DNA of 39,375 bases, taken from positions 1-39,375 of the forward strand of contig CAWWAF010000026.1 of the NCBI GenBank assembly GCA_963934795.1. Reading direction: 5' to 3'. This document shows positions 33,010-39,375 of the stretch, piece after piece (the stretch's first letter is position 1; every line of letters begins with the position of its first letter). Both the position numbers and the translations under genes were made by a program. Below the pieces are notes generated by a model. It searched no databases and was not told the DNA's origin. It was given only the letters and a program-made list of their open reading frames with translations. The stretch is from UBA8438 sp963934795. GTDB taxonomy: Bacteria; Acidobacteriota; Vicinamibacteria; Vicinamibacterales; UBA8438.

Positions 33010-34200
33010 ATGAAGGTGATGCTGTCGTGCGGCGAACCGTCTGGCGACCTGTACGCGGGCGCACTCACCACCCAACTTCTGAGGCTCGATCCGACCGCTG
33101 ACGTGTTTGGCCTTGGTGGCGAGTGTGTCGCGGCCGCCGGGGGGCGGCTGGTGGCCGACTACCGGGGACTGGCGGTCACCGGTCTCACCGAGGTGCTACC
33201 GGCGCTGCCACGGCTGTGGGCCACGTATCGCCGCATGGTGCGGGTGGCGCGGGCGGAACGCCCCGCCGTGTTCGTGGCGATCGACTACTCGGGGTTCAAC
33301 TTCCACTTGTGCCGCGCCATCGCGGCGCTAGGCATCCCGGTGGTCTACTACATCAGCCCGCAGGTCTGGGCATGGCGCTCTGGCCGTCTTCGCGCCATGG
33401 CTCGATTTGTAACCCGTGCCCTCGTTATTTTTCCGTTCGAGGAGCGGCTGTATCGGAAGCAGGGCATTCCGGTCACCTTTGTCGGGCACCCGTTGGTGGA
33501 CCTGACGGCGCCCAATGTCGGCCGCGACGCGTTTCGACAGGAGCACGGGCTGGACGGGACCGCACCGACGGTCGCGATACTCCCCGGCAGCCGATCAAAC
33601 GAAGTCCGGCTGATACTGCCGGACCTGGTGCGCGCGGCGGAGCGCATCGTGCGCGCTGTGCCGACGGCGCAGTTCGTGGTCGCGCGCGCGCCGCACCTGC
33701 CGGACCGCTTGCTGGAGCCCCTTGGCGGCCTGAGGACCAACGCGTCTAGACCGGTCTGTGTCGTCGAGGGGCGGACGAATGACGTGTTGGCGGCAGCGGA
33801 CGTCGTGCTCACGGCGTCTGGCACCGCGACAGTGCAAGCCGCCATACATGAACGGCCGATGGTGGTGGTCTACCGGCTGTCGGCTCTGACGTATCTGCTG
33901 GGGCGACGGTTCGTCGAGGTGGATGCGTTTGGGATGGTCAATCTAGTGGCCGAACGTATGATTGTTCCCGAGTTTCTGCAGGAGGGGTTTACCCCAGCCG
34001 CGGTTGCGGCCGAGGCGGTGCGGTTTCTGACCGATGAGGTGCGGGCGGCGGATACCCGCGCGGATCTCCGACAGGTGCGCGAGCAGCTCGGTGGACCCGG
34101 CGCGAGCCGGCGCGCCGCCGAGGAGGTGCTCGCCGTGGCGACGGAGAAGCACGGGGCCTCTGGCGAAGCCGCGTCTGCGCAAGACCTGCTAGAACAGTAG
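33010..34200 (+). CDS. lpxB: lipid-A-disaccharide synthase
   Basis: LpxB, a GT19 glycosyltransferase, joins UDP-diacylglucosamine and lipid X to the lipid A disaccharide at the inner membrane. The 396-residue product (E. coli 382) has the N-terminal SCGEPSGDLYAG, then YISPQVWAWR, FVGHPLVD, and ILPGSRSNEV. The C-terminal TASGTATVQAAIHERPMVVVYR forms the UDP-binding site. ATG 33010 is clear. The 107 bases upstream show no strong promoter, so it may have weak read-through from the M16 genes. The C-terminal end overlaps a short minus-strand frame. Confidence 0.96.
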   Translation: MKVMLSCGEPSGDLYAGALTTQLLRLDPTADVFGLGGECVAAAGGRLVADYRGLAVTGLTEVLPALPRLWATYRRMVRVARAERPAVFVAIDYSGFNFHLCRAIAALGIPVVYYISPQVWAWRSGRLRAMARFVTRALVIFPFEERLYRKQGIPVTFVGHPLVDLTAPNVGRDAFRQEHGLDGTAPTVAILPGSRSNEVRLILPDLVRAAERIVRAVPTAQFVVARAPHLPDRLLEPLGGLRTNASRPVCVVEGRTNDVLAAADVVLTASGTATVQAAIHERPMVVVYRLSALTYLLGRRFVEVDAFGMVNLVAERMIVPEFLQEGFTPAAVAAEAVRFLTDEVRAADTRADLRQVREQLGGPGASRRAAEEVLAVATEKHGASGEAASAQDLLEQ

Positions 34201-34395
34201 TCCAACCGGACCGGTACCTGACGTGAGGCAGTACGCACCGAGGCTGACGGCGGTCGTGGCCAGGCTGACAGTGACGAACGCTGCCAATACCACGACGGCT
34301 CCTATACGCACCCCTGGAGAGTAGACGCGGGCTGTTCGGGTGTAGTCGTCAGGGTGCTCGACCAGACCGACTGGATTAACGCTCGGAAGCTTCAT
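34189..34395 (-). CDS. possible small single-helix membrane protein
   Basis: A 68-residue frame from ATG 34395 reads as a soluble N-terminus and one strong membrane helix (VRIGAVVVLAAFVTVSLATTAV). It ends by overlapping the lpxB stop region by 12 bases. There is no recognised family and only a weak ribosome-binding site. It fills an otherwise gene-free gap, which is the main support. Confidence 0.35.
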   Translation of the reverse strand: MKLPSVNPVGLVEHPDDYTRTARVYSPGVRIGAVVVLAAFVTVSLATTAVSLGAYCLTSGTGPVGLLF

Positions 34396-34434
34396 ACACG
34401 ATAGGATGCCGCGGGTTGAGCCGCGGTTACACGA

Positions 34435-34755
34435 ATGACCCAGCATCTCCCGCCTCGTGACGCCCGGACCGCTGGCGGTCGATGGACGCGTGTCGGATGG
34501 GTGCTCATGGTTGGGTCGCTCCCTCTCTGGCTGGGGTTGCTGGGGGTGCCGTTTCTGCCATTGACGGTCGCCTCGCGTGGGGTGGTGGCTACCGGGCTCG
34601 TCGTCTTGGCCGAGGTGGCATTCTGGGGTGGGGCGGCCCTCGCTGGACCGGAGGCGGTCAAGCGCGCCCGATCGTGGTGGCGTCGCGTGGCGTCGGACAT
34701 CGGTAGCAGCGGCGACCCGAAATCAGGCACTCGGGACCCGGAATCACGGATTTAG
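34435..34755 (+). CDS. small two-helix membrane protein (transporter-suffix type)
   Basis: The 106-residue product has two hydrophobic helices (about 20-45 and 50-70), with a GVPFLPLTVASRGV connection and the pattern VLAEVAFWGGAALAG. This matches small proteins annotated as transporter suffix domain, seen alone or at the ends of transporters. The function is unknown. The last 20 residues come from a short DNA repeat (GACCCGAAATCA and GACCCGGAATCA), so the tail may be a recent addition. Confidence 0.62.
   Translation: MTQHLPPRDARTAGGRWTRVGWVLMVGSLPLWLGLLGVPFLPLTVASRGVVATGLVVLAEVAFWGGAALAGPEAVKRARSWWRRVASDIGSSGDPKSGTRDPESRI
34714..34746. repeat. imperfect 12-base direct repeat at the end of a coding region
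   Basis: GACCCGAAATCA (34714-34725) and GACCCGGAATCA (34735-34746) differ by one base and are separated by nine. They encode the C-terminal tail of the small membrane protein. Confidence 0.55.
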
Positions 34756-34780
34756 TCGACCGCCTGCTCACGGCCGCGCC

Positions 34781-34800
34781 TGACCCCGGGTCTGACCCCC
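34781..34800. repeat. REP-like GGGTCTGACCC element
   Basis: TGACCCC (34781-34787) runs into GGGTCTGACCCCC (34788-34800), giving the short palindrome GGGTC-T-GACCC and a direct TGACCCC repeat. Motifs of this kind are widespread intergenic repeats, often linked with REP-associated tyrosine transposases, in several bacterial groups. No transposase is present here. Confidence 0.45.
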
Positions 34801-34821
34801 GCCGGCGCGCGAGATGGTCGC

Positions 34822-34850
34822 TTGGTCGCGGTCGGCATTGTCGTTAGAAT
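34822..34850 (+). promoter_or_regulatory. promoter of the large TonB receptor gene
   Basis: TTGGTC (34822-34827) and TAGAAT (34845-34850) are exactly 17 bases apart. The start would be near 34857, leaving a 127-base leader before ATG 34984. No riboswitch fold was recognised in the leader. Confidence 0.5.
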
Positions 34851-34983
34851 CGAGGGAACACACGGGAGGCGGCCGCCTCCCGTCAGCCTGGAGTTGCGTC
34901 GGCGCGGCTCGGGCTCCTATTGATCGCTTTGAGATGCTCGAGCGTGGACATGCTCCGGCCTTGAGCGGAAGTGCGCGGGGGGA

Positions 34984-37900
34984 ATGACACGAGACGTCGG
35001 CGCCGTAGTCTGCATGATCTGGCTGATGACGGCCGGAGTGTCCGCGCAGACCAACACGGGTGAGATTGGCGGTCTGGTCGTCGACAGTAGCGGCGGTGTG
35101 CTGCCCGGTGCGACGATCCGGGCGCGTCATCCCGATACCGGGTTCACCATGGACCGCGTGACCGACGCGCAGGGGCGCTTTTTTCTGCCAGCGCTTCCGA
35201 CGGGTAGTTGGGACCTCACCGCCGAGCTGCCCGGTTTCCGGCCCGGCATCCTGACCGGTGTCGTCCTGGAGCTCGGTCGGACGATTCAGTTGGAATTCGG
35301 CCTGTCGCTCGACACGCTGAGCGAAGAGGTGACCGTCGAGGTGGTGACACCGCTGCTGCAGACGACCACGGCCGAGATCAGCGACGTCATCGAGACTCGC
35401 GAGGTCGAGCAGATCCCCTTGAACGGTCGTCAGTTTCTCCAGTTGGCACAGCTCAGCGACGCGGTGGTCATCCCGCCTGGCGGGACCCGGGGCGGAGCGC
35501 TGCAGCAGGCTGGGCCGCTCCCCAATGTCGGTGGGCAACGCGCCGGTCACAACATCTACCTGCTTGACGGCTTCAAGGTGACGGACGAGCTGTTCAACAA
35601 CCTAGTCATCAACCCCTCGGTCGATTCCATCCAGGAGTTCAAGATTCAAAAATCGCAGTACCCACCAGAATTTGGTGGCAAGGCGTCAGCGCTCATTAAC
35701 GTGGCAACGAAGGCGGGAACGAATCGTTTTCACGGGAGCCTGTTCGAATTCATTCGTGACGATCGATTCGACGCACACAACTTCTTTGACGACCGTACCC
35801 AACAGGTGCCACCTCTCGATCAACAGCAGTACGGCGGATCGATGGGCGGGCCGATCGTGAAAGACCGCACATTTTTCTTTTTTAGCTACGAGCGCCAGGA
35901 CACGCGGCGCTCGCTGACCAAGACATTTTCGGTGCCGGATGCCGCCACGCGCGGCGGCGATTTTTCGGCCTGGGACCCGATCTGCGATCCGACCACCATC
36001 AACGCGGTGACCGGCGCCTGTACGCTGTTTCCGGGGAACCAGATTCCGGCCAACCAGCTGGATCCTATCGCGCAAGCGTTTCTCGGGAACGTACCTCTGC
36101 CCAACCGTTCCGGTCCGTTCCAGAATCTCACTGCCGTCGAAGCGCAAGATAAGGATGTTCATCAGCTCAGCCTCCGAGTGGACCATCGACTGACGGCCCG
36201 TGATCAGCTGTTCGTGCGTTTCAGCAGCTTCGACGCGGACGAGTTGCAGCCGTTCGGAACAAGCGTTCAGCAAGAGGCCCTGGTGCCAGGATTTGGGCGC
36301 ACTCTCGACACCACCACGCGGAACCTGGGGGTCAGCCACACCCGCACCTTCGGCGTCGACATGTTGAACGAGCTGCGGTTCGGCTACATGAGAGTGGACG
36401 GTGGGCAGCGGAGCGTGAACGCCGGGGTGGGCTTTGCCGATCAGGTCGGTCTGCTCGGGGTCTCCTCAGTTCCGCGCGATGCTGGATTTCCACAGGTGTC
36501 CACCGCAGGGTTGTTCAGCACGATGGGCGACCCCACGACATTCGTGTCGCGGGCCAACGAGCACTTCGAGGTCTACGACAACTTCTTGATTGACCGGGGG
36601 GCACATCGTCTGAAGTTCGGTGCGTATCTGTTTCATCTGCGATTCCGGCCGGTCAACGCCGACACGGCGCGTGGCGCCTTCAGCTACACCGGTCAATGGA
36701 CCGGCAATGCGTTGGCCGATTTCCTGCTTGGTTTCCCGACGTCGGCCAGGGCCGGCATTGGGGGGGGCGACGAGGATGCACGTACGACCTGGCTGCACCT
36801 GTACGCACAGGATGACTGGCGCGTGCGGGACAATCTGACGATCAACTACGGGCTGCGCTACGAATACAACTCGCACATGAAGGATGTCGACAACCGGCTG
36901 TCGACGATCGACTTCTCGGTGCCGGGTGGCCGCTACGTCATTGCGAGCGACGACGCCGGCAACATTTCGCCAGAGGCGGAAGCGCTACTGCCGCTGATAC
37001 CGATTCCCTGGGTGACGTCTGCCGACGCCGGTTGGGACCGGAGTTTGCTGCGACCGAGCAAGTTGCGGCTGGCACCGCGATTCGGTTTCGCCCTGTCGCT
37101 GGGCGACGAACGGCCCGCGGTCGTCCGCGGTGGCTACGGCGTGTTCCTGAACCAGTGGGCCTATAGCGTGCAGACCGCGTTCACCCGAAATTTGCCGTTC
37201 TTCGCACTCAAGCAGGTCGACGCGCCGTCGGACCAGTTGGTGCCCATGCTTAGAACCAACGACATCCTGATCAGCGATGCGAGCGGAAGTGTCGGTGGCA
37301 CGATCATGGACAACAACTATCAGGTGGAGTACACGCAGACCTGGAGCGGGGGACTACAGATCGAAGCGCTGCCGCGGACGATGTTCGAGGTCGCGTACAT
37401 GGGGTCGTACACGATTGGTGCCGACAACTCGACGATTCGCAATGTGCCGGTGCCGGGGCCTGGTCCGATAGACGCCCGTCGGCCGATTCCGGAGCTGAGC
37501 GCCGTGCGCGCCATACGGTTCGATGGAACGTCGATCTACCACGCCGTGACGTTCAAGGCCGAACGACGGTTTAACGGCCGCTTCTCCTTCAATACCGCGT
37601 ACACATTGTCGCAGTCGCGTGACGATGCGTCGAGCCCTGGCGCCACCGCCTTCGAGGCGAACGTGCCGCAGGACGTGCGGAACATTTTTCCTGGCGAAGA
37701 GGCGCTGTCCAGCTTCCACCATCGACATCAGTTCGTGGCCAGTGGAAGCTACCGGCTGCCGTTCTTTGACGGTGTCGGCGGCGCCGCGGAGATGTTGGGA
37801 GCCGGATGGCGGGTCAATGTGGTGGCCACCCTGCAGTCTGGGGCGCCGTTTACCGTCAATCTGGGACAAGACGTGGCGAACATTGGATCCGGTCCGGCCC

Positions 37901-38244
37901 AGAGGCCAGACCAGATCGGTGATCCGACGCTTCCCGCGAGCCAGCGCTCGCCCGAGCAGTGGTTCAATACGGCCGCGTTCACCCTGCAGGATCCATTTAC
38001 ATTCGGTTCCGCGCTCAGAAACAGCGTGTTCGCGCCTGGAATGGCTGTGGTCGACCTGTCCATTCAGAAAGACTGGCCGGTCGGGCGGGATGGACGGTTT
38101 GAGGTGCGCTGGGAGGTCTTCAACCTGCTGAATCGGGCAAATTTCGACGTCCCGAACCGGATATTCGGAACCCCGAATTTCGGCCGTATCTTCAGCGCCC
38201 AGCACGCTCGCGAGATGCAACTCGGCCTACGCTACACCTTCTAG
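34984..38244 (+). CDS. TonB-dependent receptor, Oar-like, with carboxypeptidase-regulatory N-terminus
   Basis: The 1086-residue product has a signal peptide (ending GVSAQ, about 22). A carboxypeptidase-regulatory domain (about 25-110) contains GGVLPGATI and GRFFLPALPTG. A plug (about 115-240) contains LPLNGR-like IPLNGRQF, YLLDGFKV and PPEFGGKASALINVATK, and a long barrel ends in GLRYTF with the terminal aromatic residue. This Oar/SusC-like type is expanded in Acidobacteriota and commonly serves uptake of sugars, peptides or other polymers. The substrate is not evident and no SusD or degradative gene is adjacent. It differs strongly in sequence from the receptor at the window start. Confidence 0.94.
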   Translation: MTRDVGAVVCMIWLMTAGVSAQTNTGEIGGLVVDSSGGVLPGATIRARHPDTGFTMDRVTDAQGRFFLPALPTGSWDLTAELPGFRPGILTGVVLELGRTIQLEFGLSLDTLSEEVTVEVVTPLLQTTTAEISDVIETREVEQIPLNGRQFLQLAQLSDAVVIPPGGTRGGALQQAGPLPNVGGQRAGHNIYLLDGFKVTDELFNNLVINPSVDSIQEFKIQKSQYPPEFGGKASALINVATKAGTNRFHGSLFEFIRDDRFDAHNFFDDRTQQVPPLDQQQYGGSMGGPIVKDRTFFFFSYERQDTRRSLTKTFSVPDAATRGGDFSAWDPICDPTTINAVTGACTLFPGNQIPANQLDPIAQAFLGNVPLPNRSGPFQNLTAVEAQDKDVHQLSLRVDHRLTARDQLFVRFSSFDADELQPFGTSVQQEALVPGFGRTLDTTTRNLGVSHTRTFGVDMLNELRFGYMRVDGGQRSVNAGVGFADQVGLLGVSSVPRDAGFPQVSTAGLFSTMGDPTTFVSRANEHFEVYDNFLIDRGAHRLKFGAYLFHLRFRPVNADTARGAFSYTGQWTGNALADFLLGFPTSARAGIGGGDEDARTTWLHLYAQDDWRVRDNLTINYGLRYEYNSHMKDVDNRLSTIDFSVPGGRYVIASDDAGNISPEAEALLPLIPIPWVTSADAGWDRSLLRPSKLRLAPRFGFALSLGDERPAVVRGGYGVFLNQWAYSVQTAFTRNLPFFALKQVDAPSDQLVPMLRTNDILISDASGSVGGTIMDNNYQVEYTQTWSGGLQIEALPRTMFEVAYMGSYTIGADNSTIRNVPVPGPGPIDARRPIPELSAVRAIRFDGTSIYHAVTFKAERRFNGRFSFNTAYTLSQSRDDASSPGATAFEANVPQDVRNIFPGEEALSSFHHRHQFVASGSYRLPFFDGVGGAAEMLGAGWRVNVVATLQSGAPFTVNLGQDVANIGSGPAQRPDQIGDPTLPASQRSPEQWFNTAAFTLQDPFTFGSALRNSVFAPGMAVVDLSIQKDWPVGRDGRFEVRWEVFNLLNRANFDVPNRIFGTPNFGRIFSAQHAREMQLGLRYTF

Positions 38245-38310
38245 GTCGCCGGGCGAGGCTGGCGCCTGGTGTCTGGTAGAGTGCAGCCCTGGTGAGGGGA
38301 GCCAGCGATT

Positions 38311-39366
38311 ATGTTGACGGCCGAATCGATCAAGGCGCGTGCGCGGGAACTTGGGTTCGACTTGTGCGGCGTCGCATCGGCCGATGACCATCCGCGGTTG
38401 ACGTTCTTTCGCGAATGGGTCGAGCGGGGGTATGCCGGCGAGATGGGCTACCTGGCCCGGACGGCGGAGCGCCGGGCCGATGTCCGCGCGGTCATGCCGT
38501 CGGCCCGATCGGTCGTCATGCTCGGGACGCTCTACAACACCGATCGGCCGTATTCGACGGAGGTCGCCGATCCGGACGAGGCCCTGATCTCCCGGTACGC
38601 CTGGGGCGACGACTATCACGACGTGCTGGGCGCCCGCACCGAGGCACTCAGCGAGTGGATGCTGCGGTCGCATGGGACGCCGCTGGAGACCAAGGCCTAC
38701 GTGGATACCGGTCCGGTGCAGGAAAAGCTCTACGCTGAGCAGGCGGGGCTTGGCTGGGTCGGCAAGAACACCTGTCTCATCAGTCCAGCACTCGGTTCCT
38801 GGCTCTTCCTCTCTGAGATTCTCTGTAGTGTGGAGCTCGCGCCAGACGAGCCCGGGCTCGACCAGTGTGGGACGTGCACGCTCTGCCTAGACGCGTGCCC
38901 GACGGGAGCATTTCCGGAGCCGGGGGTGCTCGACGCGACCCGCTGCCTGTCGTATCTGACGATCGAAATGAAAGGCGATATCGCCGGCAGCGACCGCGCC
39001 GAGCTCGGAAACCACATCTACGGGTGCGACATTTGTCAGGATGTCTGTCCGTACAACCACGGGGCTGCGGTCTCCACTGACCCCGCCTGGCAACCGCGCG
39101 AGGCACTCGACCGCCCGCGTTTGGCCGAATTGTGGACCCGGTCGGATGCCGAGCTGCGAGACGCCATCCGCCACGGTGCGATGATGCGGGTGCGCGTGAA
39201 ACGGTTGCGACGCAACGTGGCCGTGGCATTGGGTAACAGCGGCACCGATGAAGCCGAGTCCGCGCTTGGTCTGACGGCAGCCGATCGGGTGGGCGCCGAG
39301 TCGCTCGATGAGCCGCTCGTCGCTGAACACGTCGCCTGGGCTCGCGCGCGGCTGGCGTCGCGCTGA
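38311..39366 (+). CDS. queG: epoxyqueuosine reductase
   Basis: QueG reduces epoxyqueuosine to queuosine in tRNA, using cobalamin and two 4Fe-4S clusters. The 351-residue product has the catalytic aspartate region YVDTGPVQEK (130-139). The ferredoxin cysteines are C186, C189, C192 and C196 (CGTCTLCLDAC), C212, and C239, C242 and C246 (CDICQDVC). A C-terminal HEAT-like helical part follows. ATG 38311 has a GAGGGGAG ribosome-binding site about 10 bases upstream. A possible -10, TAGAGT, lies at 38277-38282. The gene ends nine bases before the window does. Confidence 0.96.
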   Translation: MLTAESIKARARELGFDLCGVASADDHPRLTFFREWVERGYAGEMGYLARTAERRADVRAVMPSARSVVMLGTLYNTDRPYSTEVADPDEALISRYAWGDDYHDVLGARTEALSEWMLRSHGTPLETKAYVDTGPVQEKLYAEQAGLGWVGKNTCLISPALGSWLFLSEILCSVELAPDEPGLDQCGTCTLCLDACPTGAFPEPGVLDATRCLSYLTIEMKGDIAGSDRAELGNHIYGCDICQDVCPYNHGAAVSTDPAWQPREALDRPRLAELWTRSDAELRDAIRHGAMMRVRVKRLRRNVAVALGNSGTDEAESALGLTAADRVGAESLDEPLVAEHVAWARARLASR

Positions 39367-39375
39367 GGTGGCGCT

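Noticed and set aside
1..39375. CRISPR arrays, tRNA or rRNA genes, prophage, transposase genes
   Set aside because: No regularly spaced repeats, no cloverleaf with a TTC loop, no rRNA-like sequence, and no transposase or integrase motifs were found by reading both strands.

Overview
The window is GC-rich and densely coded. It looks like a chromosomal stretch from an acidobacterium, most likely of the Vicinamibacteria type. That placement is inferred from the gene families: receptors with a carboxypeptidase-regulatory N-terminus joined to a TonB-dependent barrel, an alternative complex III operon, lipid A genes, and large secreted TPR and beta-sandwich proteins. No rRNA, tRNA, CRISPR array, intact insertion sequence or prophage was seen.

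Layout. Positions 1-2271 hold the 3' part of a TonB-dependent receptor that resembles the PQQ receptor PqqU/YncD. Positions 2423-8577 hold six co-directional genes in the order MoxR ATPase, DUF58, membrane-anchored protein, VWA, small membrane protein, VWA. This matches the mxaRSACKL part of methanol dehydrogenase maturation clusters. A decayed acetyltransferase remnant, a DUF4287/DUF5655 gene and a voltage-gated K+ channel follow. Positions 10225-12088 hold a secreted TPR protein divergent from an ArsR/SdpR-type repressor. The repressor heads a short operon with an SdpI-like membrane protein and a thioredoxin-fold gene that has an in-frame TGA (13010-13012). That gene reads as a selenoprotein: a UxxC motif in place of CxxC, with a convincing bacterial SECIS hairpin just after the TGA. 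Positions 13243-15512 (minus) hold a two-subunit 3-oxoacid CoA-transferase and a 3-hydroxyisobutyrate dehydrogenase-like enzyme.

Positions 15750-23818 (minus) hold a methyltransferase behind a complete actABCDEF operon for alternative complex III (quinol to periplasmic electron carrier). A promoter region at 23819-24133 divides it from a divergent secreted gene for a mono-haem, propeller-like protein. Then come a secreted beta-sandwich protein, a Mit_KHE1-like protein, lpxD, a predicted outer-membrane protein, an active/inactive M16 peptidase pair, lpxB, two small membrane proteins, a large Oar-like TonB receptor and queG.

How the parts may fit together: the PqqU-like receptor next to an mxaRSACKL-like set suggests a periplasmic quinoprotein dehydrogenase that needs imported or salvaged PQQ and dedicated maturation, although no dehydrogenase lies in the window. 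Alternative complex III would feed quinol electrons to cytochromes, but no terminal oxidase lies beside it. The selenoprotein operon is the most unusual item, because ordinary gene calling stops at the TGA and loses the gene start.
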